NCBI GenBank assembly: GCA_964036315.1
Contig: OZ038487.1
Span: 58,954,342-59,018,341, forward strand
Reading direction: 5' to 3'
From: Acanthosepion esculentum
Taxonomy: Eukaryota > Mollusca > Cephalopoda > Sepiida > Sepiidae
Length of the DNA: 64,000 nucleotides
The notes under the pieces were generated by a model. That model saw nothing but the letters and a program-made list of their open reading frames with translations. It was not told the origin of the DNA and searched no databases. The position numbers were made by a program, and so were the translations under genes. Below are positions 41,417 to 53,072 of this stretch, piece after piece (positions within the stretch are counted from its first letter, which is position 1; every line of letters begins with the position of its first letter).

Positions 41417-42805
41417 GGATACAGGTTCGATTTCTGTCGAGGACGCATATTTTCTATGACAATTTCTAGGACATTCAGGTCGGTAAATGTTGTTAATACT
41501 GCTTATTATAAAACAAAGCATTTACTTAAATATTTGTATCTATACAAAAAAAGTTAGGGCATGGCTGTCTTGCCTATCTATCTAAATGTGCTAGTAATAT
41601 TGCTGTCGTTACGAGATTGTTTCAAGTATTTGGGTTTATCTGTATTAAGGGGGGGAAGACAAGATCTATGAAAATCTCTTTATGCATCAGACATATTCAA
41701 CCTGTAATCTGATCAACTGCAATAATCTTTTTTGTGCGACCACTCACCATCGCTGCAATAAAAAGTCAATCTAATACTCTATCGTTAATTCCATCAAGAT
41801 GTTACCCTACCGACATCCTGTCCATTATTACCACGCCATAGACACCCAACTCCGCAAAAAAAAAAAGAGACTGCAATCAAATGCCCTTACCCATAACACG
41901 ATGTTGTATTGGGCGATCAATACAGAGCGAGTACTCATTACCATGGTTACAGGCGCAGTTGGACCTTAGAATGGTATTAACCAACTTATTAAATATAAGC
42001 AAGCAAACAAAGTAAGAGCATCATCAGATACAGAAATTCGGATATAAAAAGCAACGGCTGTTTTTATAAAGCGGGAATGCTCCGAACTGGTCGATTTAGA
42101 AAGAGGAATTGCTGACCTTCCTTTCATACGTGATGGGACACGTTCAATGACGTGATAGCTTTCATGAGGCAAGCAGTCGACACCTAGAACTGATGGGGCG
42201 CCATTGTGCGTCATTGGTTCTAATTCTGTCTGATTGCCGACCGGGCAAAAAGCAGCCAAGCGAGACCAAAAGTTTTGTTAAACAAACGCATTAATAACAG
42301 TAGACTTGCTTACCTATTTATGCGAGGGAGAGCAGAGATCTACATGTACAATTACATGTTTGAGTGCACACATAAAATATAATGCATATATGTGTGTTCG
42401 CTGTTTGCGAGTTATTTATGGACCAACGTATTCATAAGAGTGGGGTCTGCATGTAGTTATGTATATCTACGTATGAAACAACTATATTAAACCCTTTCAG
42501 ATGTGTATATTCGCAATACTAACAATTAAGTTTTGTTAATACGTTTTAACAGATTGCATTATGCGCATCAATGATTTCCTTATCACCCGACCGATTCTGG
42601 TAAAAAAAAAATCACAGGATATACATGTACTTACATTAAAAGATATACCATATAAATTTCAGCTTTCCCTACATTTGTTGATTATAAATATTTACAATAA
42701 CTTATTTCGTGTATTCAATGTGTATTATGCAACTAGATTGGAGTTCGCCATATATAAGAAAGATTTTGCTTAAAGACAATATATGGCGCGGCTTGATCAG
42801 AGACG
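41417..42805. other. No recognised gene
   Basis: About 41500-41555 is a diverged copy of the loop and right arm of the palindrome at 7124-7224. The rest is unassigned. A 97-codon minus frame (41966-42259) shows no known domain. Confidence 0.5.
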
Positions 42806-42876
42806 CTTTTCGTGGCCGAGTCGCTTAAAACACGTCGGATCTATGGACTAGGGGACTGCATGTTCAAATTCTGCCG
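42806..42876 (+). mobile_element. tRNA-Ser/Leu-like SINE head
   Basis: CGTGGCCGAGTCGCTTAAAAC has the A-box arm of a class II tRNA, and GCATGTTCAAATTCTGCC the B-box arm. The spacing allows a variable arm, but acceptor pairing is poor, so it is a SINE or pseudogene. Confidence 0.5.
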
Positions 42877-43052
42877 GAGATTTAATTTCTTTAATGATAT
42901 TTCTCAAATATTCAGGTATTGGATGCAGATGAAAATACGATTTAAAATAAACGGACCGTCTACTCAAATATGGGCATCCACAAAATATAACGTTTAAAGT
43001 GATAAAAATCTGTCGGATTAATAAATAAAAAATCCATTACATTTTCAGAAAT

Positions 43053-43055
<3 letters not shown>

Positions 43056-43124
<69 letters not shown>
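43056..43124. repeat. (TA)n microsatellite
   Basis: About 34 TA units. Confidence 0.95.
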
Positions 43125-43128
<4 letters not shown>

Positions 43129-43690
43129 TATTGTATGAGATTAAAACAAAATCATGATAAAATCGCGACACAATAGCTTTCATGCTTCAGCACTCAACTG
43201 TGCCTCCTCAGGAGATTATAAATAACTGGTAAGTAAAAGTTATTTTTGAATTTCAAAATTAGACCAAAATTAAAAAGAGACTTGGAAAAGGGGTAATTTT
43301 GATCATGATAAAATGTGGTCTGAGATATAATCCTAGACAAGGTCATGAGTGGCAGACAAGAAATTAAGACAAACTAGAATCGATTGTACCATAATTATAA
43401 AACAAGTGTAATTTGTTCAATTTCAGCTTTTTATAAAATTGAACAAGTTACATTCGCTATTTTCACGCGCTTATAGTGGGTATTAAGCATTTTACCATGA
43501 TCAAAATTCCCCCTTTTACAAACCTCATTCTACTATTGCTCTGTTGTTAACGGCTTTTGAATTTTAAAAATAATTTTTGACTCACCAGATATTTATTATC
43601 ACCTGAGGAGACAGAATTTGTGTACGGAAACCGACGGAAACCTGAACGCTATTTGTTTTAATCACATATAATACATTATATTAAGCTCTA
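43120..43690. repeat. 570 bp palindromic element with hammerhead-like ends
   Basis: Left and right halves are inverted along their length: outer ATTAAAACAAAATC.../TTGTTTTAATCAC, CTCCTGAGGAGG-like blocks, ACTGGTAAGTAAAAGTT/ATTTTTGACTCACCAG, TAATTTTGATCATGATAAAA/ATTTTACCATGATCAAAATT, and a central hairpin GTAATTTGTTCAATTT/AAAATTGAACAAGTTAC at about 43409-43453. Divergence between arms is about 20-25 per cent by eye. It is bounded by (TA)n on both sides and has no coding frame. Confidence 0.75.
43161..43216 (-). ncRNA. Hammerhead ribozyme candidate, core intact
   Basis: The minus strand has CTGAGGA (43211-43205; position 7 is free in the consensus), stem II GGCAC-AGTTGA-GTGCT (five pairs), GAA (43188-43186), stem III GCATGA paired with TTGTGT (with G-U pairs), and a GTC cleavage site with C at 43167. 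Stem I pairs AATCTC with GCGATT (five of six). A15.1 is G, opposite U16.1. The mirrored right arm (about 43598-43655) keeps CTGAGGA and GGAAAC but is rearranged between them. Confidence 0.55.
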
Positions 43691-43705
43691 TCCTGTATTA
43701 AGCTC

Positions 43706-43711
<6 letters not shown>

Positions 43712-43768
<57 letters not shown>
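43712..43768. repeat. (TA)n microsatellite
   Basis: About 28 TA units ending at the terminal repeat of the next transposon. Confidence 0.95.
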
Positions 43769-43771
<3 letters not shown>

Positions 43772-44691
43772 TGCTGTTCGATAAAAGTGACTCATCTGAT
43801 TGTTTTTACTTATAAATTTTTTCGGCTTTTGTTTTTGGGATCAAACTAATTTTTATTTTTACTAATATAAAGACCCCTTTTCCGAAGACCTAGTAAAAAA
43901 TTTTACTAACCCTAAGGTATTCTATTGATAATTATAATTTTGGATACAAATGAGATTTAGTGAAAACCTCTGTACAAAAAAGTGATTCACTCATTTCCTG
44001 CAACTGTAATCAATAGAAACATAACCGAACAGCTTTAAATAATGAATAATAGAGGTATAATTTATTTATAATATAGTTCGAAATATTTAATACTCTATGG
44101 GTCGTCCTTTATTTTGAATAACCTTTTCAAACCATTTTGGCATTGACTTGATTAGGTACTGGAAAATCTCCAAGCATTGAATTCCATTGGGATATGAAAT
44201 TCACAATCAAATCCTCTTTGTTGCTCACCTTCTTTCTTGAGAGCCTGTACTTTATAATGCTCCATATGTTTTCTACGGGGTTATGGTCAGGAGATTGGGG
44301 CGGCCATGTCATAACACTCACCTGCTTCTCACAAAGTATTCCTTCATCAATTTTGATTTTTGACAGGGAGAATTATCCTGCATAAAAATGAGCTTGGTAG
44401 GGTCCATCTGCACCCTTTTAGCAGAAGGGAGGAGACAAGACTCTAAAATTCTCTGGTATTGCTCGCTCCTGAGCGTCTTTCAATAGGTTTTGAAAAACCA
44501 GTTCCATGAAAAGAAAAGCATCCCCAGAACATTATACTGAACGTAGGCTTGACAGTACTTACTGCTAAATTCAAAGAGCTTTCAAAGCTTCTTCTTCGGA
44601 TTTTAGAACGCTTATCCTTTTAATTTAACTCAACTTTCGTTTCATCGGAGAAGAGAACATTTAATAAAATAAATCAGGTCAGTCAGCACTG
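43769..44691 (-). mobile_element. Tc1-like transposon, internally deleted
   Basis: Bounded by TA and short inverted ends CAGTGCTG...CAGCACTG. The minus strand encodes a decayed transposase: VLFSDETKVEL (first Asp region, near 44640), SIMFWGCFSFHGTGFSKPI (near 44510), LIFMQDNSPC (second Asp region, near 44380), then MTWPPQSPDHNPVENIWSII KYRL at 44260-44320 with the terminal Glu in NPVENIW, giving the DD34E layout. The N-terminal DNA-binding region is deleted and frameshifts separate the blocks. Confidence 0.85.
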
Positions 44692-44899
44692 TATATATAT
44701 ATAGAGTCGCCCGTCGAATTCGACTAATGAGGATCCGATATTATTCAGTTTTTATACTTGTGGCTTATGTGACATAAGGGAGACAATGAAGGATGATTGA
44801 GAAATTTGAAATAGAGCTTACTAAAGCTATGAGGAACTTTGAAATTCACATGATTTTGGTTTGAAGGTAGCACTCGTGATAATCGTGTGCGGGCCAAAT
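44692..44899. other. No recognised feature
   Basis: AGAGTCGCCCGTCGAATTCGAC at 44702 resembles the GCTCGTCTGYCGTCGA motif of the following repeats. Confidence 0.4.
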
Positions 44900-45300
44900 G
44901 TCGATTTATGGTCAGCCAGGTTTATATATATAAACGTGCACAGAAATCTGTTGGCAGAGTGGTTGGCTCGTCTGCCGTCGATATTTGTTGATATAAGTAC
45001 GAAGAAGCGTATTACTCCTCCAACAATCTAAGACTCCTACTGATACTATTATTACTACCACTGGAAACGGAAACGTCGAACATGCTAGAATAATCAAAAT
45101 GTTGTTTTGGGGCTCGTCTGTCGTCGAGGACAGTCGAGCTCGGTGGAGAGATATCGGAGACTGGAAGTGACGTCAGGGAATTGGAACAAAACCCCTGCTA
45201 ACATGTACTGTTAATATAAATACAGATGCTTCTGCTACTACGAAGATTCCTACTACTGTTACTACTGCCGAAAAGGAACGCAACTATAAACTTTAAGCCG
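44900..45300 (+). repeat. Diverged direct repeat pair, GCTCGTCTGCCGTCGA units
   Basis: GGCTCGTCTGCCGTCGATAT (about 44965) and GGCTCGTCTGTCGTCGAGGA (about 45111) are each followed some 90-130 bases later by a CTRCTACT-CNA-ACTCCTACTR-like triplet-rich stretch and GGAA(A)CG. Probably a SINE-type repeat present twice. Confidence 0.45.
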
Positions 45301-45926
45301 CGGACAGGAATCTTTCCATCGCAAGAGTCGTATATCGTTCTGAGACGTTTTCACAATAAGCTAATCACAACCCACTCTCTCTGTTACTAGAATCCAGTAT
45401 ATGAGATATTACGTCAATTATTTTCTTTTCTGTAACCCGTTTCCTTTCTATACTATACTTTTCTGCTATATAAAAGACATTAACAATTCAACCATTAAAT
45501 AGTTGTTTTCTTTCTGCAGATATATATATATTTTTTTTTTTTGGTGCATTCTAAATTTCTTAGCACAGACTCTCCAGCCGTGTCTACATCTTCAGTCGAC
45601 CGCGAATGGATGAACATCATTTCTGCTTTCTGGATCAAACTAAACACAAAGTGAACAGGAAGCAGGTTTAAACCAGTGGACCGGTCGAATGATCTACGGA
45701 TGCTCAGGGGACCTACGGTCACTCCCTTAAGTTCGGTTATGACCGAGTAGACAACTCAACCCAGAGAGTAAGACGTCGAATGTTGAGGGGCTAGAGGCGA
45801 AAGTGTTCTACTAGTATGAAAAGCTTGCTAACTATTAAACCACGTCGACATTCCTAAATGCTATTCTACGTCGAGCTTAGATGTGACGCAAGGCCGAATG
45901 TATGGAGCACCACTATGGATTGTACT

Positions 45927-45968
<42 letters not shown>

Positions 45969-46071
45969 CGGAAGGGGATAGAGAGAAAAAGAAATAGAGA
46001 TAATTATTCCGAGTATTTTTAATTAAAAGCATATGCCAAATGATATTTATAGTCATGGACTTCAGTTTGCC

Positions 46072-46131
<60 letters not shown>

Positions 46132-46326
46132 CTATATATATATATATATATTATTTTCTTTTTTTCTTTTGGGGGATATGTTTATTTTGTACATATTCAT
46201 TTCCTTATACTTTTGGTTTTTGAAATATGCCTCAGAAGCTGAATAGTTAAAAATCTATATACTAAATGACCTACTACCTTCTGTTTCTCGAATTAAAAAT
46301 GTAACCAGTATTTAATGCATTTCTAC

Positions 46327-46384
<58 letters not shown>

Positions 46385-46589
46385 CCTTCGTGACCTCCAG
46401 ATGTTTTGAATAACCTTTCAACTACCTGACATATATTCATGAACGTTCTCAAATTGAAAAGCCTTGATAAATAAATGACAGCCTTGCTATTGTATATAAA
46501 CACGTGCAAAAAAAAATTTCTTTACATTTCTTTAATAAAGTCAATCAGAGGGCGAAACGCAAAAGAATATTTTCCCTCTTGTCTTTTTA

Positions 46590-46665
<76 letters not shown>

Positions 46666-46689
46666 GTGACAGAGTGATAAAAAGATAGG
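45301..46689. other. No recognised gene; several microsatellites
   Basis: (TA)n arrays lie at about 45928-45963, 46076-46115, 46136-46150, 46331-46381 and 46594-46661. The frames here are microsatellite translations. A 75-codon minus frame (45495-45722) has no known domain. Confidence 0.6.
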
Positions 46690-47060
46690 GAAGGGTCTAT
46701 TCAAACTGAATCGGGACGGTGATATATAAATAAAATTTGGTATTTAATATTCTTCGAAGTAGTCACCTTGTAAAGCTACAACTTTATCCGGCGGGGTTTC
46801 TACTGATGGAACCATCCCTGAAACTCTTTTATTTTTGGAATAGTGACACATTCTCTTGTATTTCCTTGACACCTTGAATCCATGTTAATTTCAATGTGAA
46901 TTGATTTTTTTTAAAGGAAAACGTCATGAGAACCGGGGAATATGGTAATTGTTAGATCTGGGGAAGGGCTTCTTGGCCAAAACCTGCTGCGCAGAGCATG
47001 GTCACGCATGAAACCTCTGTGGTATGATGAAACATCCACACTTTCCTTCAATGGTTGCTA
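46690..47060 (-). pseudogene. Mariner-type transposase, C-terminal relic
   Basis: The minus strand reads (in pieces) RGFMRDHALRSRFWPRSPSP, DLTITIFPGSHDVF, KIKEFQGWFHQ, and at the end PPDKVVALQGDYFEEY, stop. A Cx-x-GDYFE terminus preceded by a W-x-x-C(I/V) segment is typical of mariner transposases, and DLTITIFPGS aligns with the SPDLAP-D-FLFP catalytic region in decayed form. Frameshifts throughout. Confidence 0.55.
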
Positions 47061-47930
47061 TAAGCAACGGAAGTAAGACCGCTATTATTTTCAATCAATC
47101 CACCCCCAATCAAGGCGATAATGTCACTAAGAATCAAGGGTCATCTGTGTAGGAAAGATAATGAGCAGTCTTTAGACTTAGATTTATCAGAGAATGAGAA
47201 AAGCAGAAAATCAAGAAATAAAATCTGGTACATTTTGACGTTTGATTTTCGCTGGTCAATCATTTTTCGCGAGCATTCAACTTTTTTAACTAACGTTCGT
47301 ATAATTTGTCGTATTCCGAAATCAAGGACAGACGATTTGTCCATTCAAAATTTCAAGGAAGTAATGCATTCCAAACTTTCCTAATAAGCCATAAGTATTG
47401 ATTTATGTATGTAGTTTATAATAATACTAGTTTGACTATTTGGGCTTAAGATGTTAAATATATATTAGTAAGTGTCTGTTTTCCGCGTATTAAACGTTTC
47501 CATTTCTTGAAACTTTGGATGGACGCATCGCCGAGAAGGACGAAACCAGTTTGTGTCAGTTTTTTGGGGGGTTATATATATATATATATATGAATTTGTT
47601 ATATTTTGGGGGCAAGATTGTTCAATATTGGGGATATATCGTATATAGATTAAGACATAGAAACGAACATTGGCATTTTTTTTAACTTTAAGCGACTCAT
47701 AGGATACTGACTGGGAAATTAAATTATTCAAGTATTCATTCTTCAAGTTAAAAAAATAAACATAAAAATTTTATCCAAGTTAGGAATATGCACATAAAAA
47801 TATTTAATAAAAAATCTAAACGACAACATGAACTAACACGAGAAACGTGATAAATTCAAAAGCTAATGAGACACCCAAAGACACGGTATCTAAAAACCGT
47901 GAATATAACACAGACTAGAAAAAAAAAACA
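47061..47930. other. No recognised gene
   Basis: Overlapping frames of 67-93 codons on both strands (47121-47384, 47141-47344, 47465-47746) without recognisable domains. A short (TA)n run lies at 47575. Confidence 0.5.
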
Positions 47931-49387
47931 CATTGATAATGGCATATGAAAGTCGAAAGTATTAAGATATTGCCAATTTATATCGATCCAGAAATCAGAG
48001 AAATGATCCGAAATTTAGGAAAAAAAAAATGATAATGTCAAATGAAAGTAGAAAGTATACAGACTTTGCCCAGTTTATATCGATCCGGAAATCCGGTGAA
48101 TGATCAGAAATTTGGAAAAAAATCATTGATAATTGCATATGAAAGTCGAAAGTAGTCCGATATAGCCCAGTTTATATCGATCCGGAAATCTGGTGAATGA
48201 TCAGAAATTTGGAAAAAAATCATTGATAATTGCATATGAAAGTCGAAAGTAGTCCGATATAGCCCAGTTTATATCGATCCGGAAATCTGGTGAATGATCA
48301 GAAATTTGGAAAAAAATCATTGATAATTGCATATGAAAGTCGAAAGTAGTCCGATATAGCCCAGTTTATATCAATTCGGAAATCTGGTGAATGATCAGAA
48401 ATTTGGAAAAAAATCATTGATAATTGCATATGAAAGTCGAAAGTAGTCCGATATAGCCCAGTTTATATCGATCCGGAAATCTGGTGAATGATCAGAAATT
48501 TTGAAAAAAATCATTGATAATTGCATATGAAAGTCGAAAGTAGTCCGATATAGCCCAGTTTATATCGATCTGGAAATCTTGTAAATGATTCGAAATTTTG
48601 AAAAAAATCATTGATAATTGCATATGAAAGTCGAAAGTAGTCCGATATAGCCCAGTTTATATCAATTCGGAAATCTGGTGAATGATCAGAAATTTGGAAA
48701 AAAATCATTGATAATTGCATATGAAAGTCGAAAGTAGTCCGATATAGCCCAGTTTATATCAATTCGGAAATCTGGTGAATGATCAGAAATTTGGAAAAAA
48801 ATCATTGATAATTGCATATGAAAGTCGAAAGTAGTCCGATATAGCCCAGTTTATATCGATCTGGAAATCTTGTAAATGATTCGAAATTTGGAAAAAAATC
48901 ATTGATAATTGCATATGAAAGTCGAAAGTAGTCCGATATAGCCCAGTTTATATCGATCTGGAAATCTTGTAAATGATTCGAAATTTAGAAAAAAAAATTC
49001 ATTGATAATGGCATATGAAAATAGAATGTAATCAGGTTTTGTCCAGTTTACATCGATCAGGAAATCTGGTAAATGATCCGAAATTTAGAAAAAAAATCAT
49101 TGACAATAGCGTATGAGAGTCGAAAGTACTCACATATTACCCAGTTTATATCGATCCGGTAATCTGGTAAATGATCCGAAATTTAGAAAACAAAAAGATT
49201 GATAATTGCATATGAAAGTAGAAAGTACTCAGACATTGCCCAGTTTATATCGATCCCGAAATCTGTAAATGATCCGAAATTTAGAAAAAAATTCATTGAT
49301 AATTGTATATGATAGTCGAACGTATTCAGCCATTGCCCAGTTTATATCGATCCAGATATCAGTTTAAATGTTTCGAAATTTAGAAAA
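47931..49387 (+). repeat. 97 bp satellite, about 15 units
   Basis: A tandem array with an exact 97-base spacing in its centre (unit starts at 48124, 48221, 48318, 48415, 48512, 48609, 48706, 48803 and 48900). Consensus parts are CATTGATAATTGCATATGAA, AGTCGAAAGTAGTCCGATAT, AGCCCAGTTTATATCGATCC, GGAAATCTGGTGAATGATCA and GAAATTTGGAAAAAAAT. Outer units are diverged while central ones are nearly identical, the signature of homogenisation by unequal exchange. Three sub-variants alternate in the centre. No coding capacity. Confidence 0.97.
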
Positions 49388-49817
49388 ATATGTAACATAA
49401 TTAAAATGAATTTTCATAATCTCTTAAACAAACTTTTCTATATGCATACAAACAATAACAATAACAGCAACAACCACAATAACAACAACTACAATCATAA
49501 TAATAATAATAATAATAATAATATGAGATCGTTAGTACCGAACGTATCAAGTAGTCCTATAAATTACTAGAGTTTAACGCGTTTAAAGGTTAGAAAATTC
49601 TTGCAAGTAAATTACTCATTACTAACGAGGAAATAACAATAGTTAATGGATATTGTTTGAAAGACTTATCTTACCGTCTTCGAGTTTCGCAGATACACCG
49701 CTTTTCACGGCCAGATCAATCTGATTTATCTGACCCAGACGAGCGGTCTATCTGTAAAATTCGAAGTTCGAAAGTGAAGTCTTTTGAATTTCTCTTCATA
49801 TAAGAACTACATGGACG
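49388..49817. other. Microsatellite-like ACA/AAT patch, otherwise unassigned
   Basis: AACAATAACAATAACAGCAACAACC and (AAT)n at about 49450-49523; no gene recognised. Confidence 0.6.
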
Positions 49818-49825
49818 CACAGACA

Positions 49826-49856
49826 CGCGCGCGCGCACACACACACACACACACAT

Positions 49857-49890
<34 letters not shown>

Positions 49891-49891
49891 G
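49826..49891. repeat. (CG/CA)n(TA)n microsatellite
   Basis: Short GCGCGC run, (CA)n, then (TA)n. Confidence 0.95.
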
Positions 49892-50279
49892 CATATGTTC
49901 AGCTGATACATATTTCATTTTCATGCGTGTTAATCTTTCAAAGCATTCACATGAATATGTCATATTCATAATATTTACAATAGCAAACAATAGTATATAA
50001 AAAAAATTGTGGTTATTAATAACGCGCTTGTTTATCTAAGTCTCCAGCGACGCCAGTATTTTTTTCTATTAGCTCGTTGGGTAGAAATGCACATTTGCAA
50101 TTTATTTGTTTGATTAGGCATGATCAGAGTTCTCTCTCCAATGAATGATTCCAGGCAAGCATCACAAGAGAAAAACAGAAGAAAATACTTTACACTCAAC
50201 TGCTATTGCAATACATAAAATCCACGAAGAAGTCCCAAAGTGAGAAAACAAACGCAATTTCATCGAGCTATCTTGAGAG
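49892..50279. other. No recognised feature
   Basis: Unassigned. Confidence 0.45.
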
Positions 50280-50634
50280 AGTTGATATTATATACTGATA
50301 GATAGATATATCCTTTCCTATTTTAGACGTGAATTTATCTATATTCTGCAATAATATATAGATAAATGGTTGATTCCATTAATTCTCATGAAGTGCCCGA
50401 TAGTGTACTATAATACACAATACGATAGCAACTCAGTAACAGATAGATATACTCTTATGGTTTTCACATGAATCTTTCTCAGAATCTATCTATCTGTCTA
50501 TCTGTCTGCCAATCTATCTATCTATCTATCTCAGTTTATTCAAATGTATGTCTTCAAGATATATAGATAGGTAGTAGAATAGATAAATTGATAGGTATAT
50601 AGATAGACAAACAGACTGAAAAATATATATACAT

Positions 50635-50701
<67 letters not shown>

Positions 50702-50795
50702 TATAGATATATATATATAGATATAGATAGATAGATAGGTAGATACGAAAAACCTGAGATAGATATATATGAACAGATTGAGATAGATAATAAAC

Positions 50796-50851
<56 letters not shown>

Positions 50852-50860
50852 TTTATAAAT
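50280..50860. repeat. GATA/CTAT-rich microsatellite region
   Basis: Scattered GATAGATA and CTATCTAT units, a (CA)n(TA)n block (about 50634-50698) and a clean (GATA)n array of about 17 units at 50783-50850. The 125-codon minus frame is its translation. Confidence 0.9.
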
Positions 50861-51779
50861 AAATGTTGTCATGCTATTTGTTCTTTTACATGTTTCCTCT
50901 GCTTCATCACTCGTCATTATTTCCTTAGAGACTTTCTACCTTGAATGTAAATTGTCGTTTACCCTCAGCTTTTCCGGTTTTCCTTGGCAGTCTCTCTCAA
51001 ACGTGTGATTATTGCTTTAAAAATAATGTGCTTCATCCATTTGCCATTGGGACTCCGAAGCTCATGTCTCATTGGACATTAACGAAAAGCACTGCGTCTC
51101 CATTGGAATCAACCAATGTCTCTTCTATGGTCCCAGCCGTTTTCCACTTTCTCTGGCGATGCGGATATTGTCGGCCGATATCTTCCACGTTGCTAAGTAA
51201 AATCAACATATGTTGAGAATAATATCTGAATTCATTGAATGGAATAATCCATTTGCAAGACAAATAAATATCTTGAACATTGCATTCGGTTAAGGGGAAA
51301 GGAAAGCGGTTCAGACGGGATGTTGGGTTATGGATATTTCGAATGAGGGAGATAGATTTTTCTAGTAATGAGTAGTTAGATTGAGAGAGATGCGCGAAGA
51401 TTTTTTTTTTATTAAATATTCACCTAAAACAAGGCTCAAGTTTGGCTTCCATCAATTTCCCACAGACGTATCTTCCCAGTCACTTCCCTATAAAAAACTT
51501 AATGGTAATCTTTCTGATGAATTCTCTTCTAGTTGTTATTTTTATTCTCCACTACCACACAATTTGCATATATGGGAACTAGTTAGGATTTAATAGGGAC
51601 AGGAAGGTATTATGGTGCCTGTGTTAAGAATGGTAAGTAAGAATGTATTGTTTTGCTGTAAGGAATACTCTGGTAGGTTTGGGTCAGTGATTGTGGTTAG
51701 TTATGTTTAAAATAAAACAGATTGAAGACCAGTCTTTCTTCATCCTCCGCTTTGGTCTTGTGCCATTTGTCTTTTCAAA
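50861..51779. other. No recognised gene
   Basis: Antiparallel frames 50941-51216 (plus) and 51069-51263 (minus) have mixed, non-repetitive amino-acid content but resemble no family I know. This is one of the few complex-sequence stretches where an unrecognised exon cannot be excluded. Confidence 0.45.
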
Positions 51780-52140
51780 ATAAATATTACTCTTTTCTAT
51801 CGTACCTAGGCATTATGACTTTAAGCGCAGTAACTTCTTTAGTTTAAGCGCAATACTAGACTGGCGTCGAGATTTCATCATTTTACAGTTGACTTGGCTA
51901 GATGTTGCAGTATGTTCTATGCTAACAGTTTCGTTTCTCTCAATTCCCGCTTGTAGAACTCCCTTGCAGCTTCGCGCTTTCCAGCCAATTTTAATCTGCA
52001 AAAATTAAAATGCAATGTTAATCGCTATCTACTGTCCTGATTACTCTTTCCTCTTCCTGCTCATTATTAATGTTTCTGTTCCTAATTCTTTCAAACCTTG
52101 TAAGCTCTTGGCGTTACTGCTTTGCATGGAGTGATTAAAA
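51780..52140 (+). pseudogene. CR1/Jockey-like LINE, C-terminal and 3' end relic
   Basis: The plus strand has the AATACTAGACTGGCGTCGAG...CAGTTGACTTGGCTAGATG block (T-L-A-SRS-FTVDLAR region) followed by CCCGCTTGTAGAACTCCCTTGCAG, GCGCTTTCCAGCCAA and the 3' end with GGAGTGATTAAAAAATG. The first 180 bases are repeated inverted at 52572-52765. Confidence 0.7.
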
Positions 52141-52307
52141 AATGAGCGCCCTTGTAAAAAGTATGAAGAAAAACTTGAATTTAGTCTGTTACTAAATTAG
52201 AGGGTGAGTGATGTGTATAGTTTAAACCATGTGCTACTACTGCACCGAGCGCTATCTGTGACGTCCTATCCTGATCTTGAAACAAAGTAAAAAGTTAGAT
52301 AACCACT
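52141..52307. other. No recognised feature
   Basis: Unassigned sequence inside the inverted LINE pair. Confidence 0.4.
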
Positions 52308-52571
52308 GGGAATTTTCAACAACCATGTAACTTGTTACACTACCCGCACATGTAATAGCACAAGAACAGCAATGATGCTCAATGAGGATTGACTTCACTA
52401 AAGGATAAATACATTTTGGTGGACATGCTATAATTACACAACGACGAACAACCATGTGTTAAAAAGTTTTAATGAATGAGTTTCTAAAACTATTTACAAC
52501 AGCAGGGATTTTCAGCTTTTGTCATTCGTATAAAGGAAAAGAAACTAGAAGCATGGTTGTTGAAAATTCCC
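52308..52571. mobile_element. 264 bp segment with perfect 20 bp terminal inverted repeats
   Basis: GGGAATTTTCAACAACCATG at 52308-52327 has an exact inverse at 52552-52571. No coding frame. It lies directly against the inverted LINE fragment, and flanking target-site duplications were not seen, so it may be a MITE or the edge of a larger inverted duplication. Confidence 0.6.
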
Positions 52572-52765
52572 ATTGCATTTTAATTTTTGCAGATTAAAAT
52601 TGGCTGGAAAGCACGAAGCTGCAAGGGAGTTCCACAAGCGGGAAGTGAGAGAAACGAAACTGTTAGCATAGAACATACTGCAACATCTAGCCAAGTCAAC
52701 TGTAAAATGATGAAATCTCGACGCCAGTCTAGTACTGCGCTTAAACTAAAAAAATCTAGGTACAA
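52572..52765 (-). pseudogene. CR1/Jockey-like LINE fragment, inverted copy
   Basis: Reverse complement of about 51830-52016 with only a handful of differences. The plus-strand frame MQIKIGWKARSCKGVPQAGS is the antisense shadow of this fragment and not a protein. Confidence 0.75.
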
Positions 52766-53012
52766 TAGAGAAGAGCTCATCCGAACAATTACCGTAAAAG
52801 TGTTTATGGAAATGACAGAGAGGCAACCTTACGGCGGTAATAAAGTGACTGAAGCCGAACCGCAAGATCAGGACCAATAATTGCTGATTATTATTTGAAT
52901 TTTATCAAGGAGCTCAAGGGAAACAGCAGGGGCACCGGACCATATGTGACAGCAATATTCTAAGCATGGACGAATAGTAGATGTATAGATATATAAGAGA
53001 GATACGAAGACA

Positions 53013-53013
<1 letters not shown>
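52766..53013. other. No recognised feature
   Basis: Unassigned. Confidence 0.4.

Positions 53014-53072
<59 letters not shown>

Noticed and set aside
42806..42876. A true tRNA gene (also considered at 7490, 20905, 25525 and 28000)
   Set aside because: A- and B-box-like segments are present, but acceptor and anticodon stems do not pair well; these are tRNA-derived repeats.
45495..45722. Minus-strand CTGAAGATG...GAAAT as another hammerhead
   Set aside because: The stretch between the two motifs does not form a stem II and no stem III or cleavage site follows.
46540..46580. GGCGAAACGCAAAAG as a hammerhead remnant
   Set aside because: Only the GAAACGC string matches; there is no paired stem or 5' core.
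47931..49387. CRISPR array
   Set aside because: The 97 bp units are contiguous with no distinct spacers, and the DNA is eukaryotic; it is a satellite.
52587..52880. 97-codon plus-strand frame as a gene
   Set aside because: Its first 60 codons are the antisense shadow of a LINE fragment that recurs inverted at 51813-52001.
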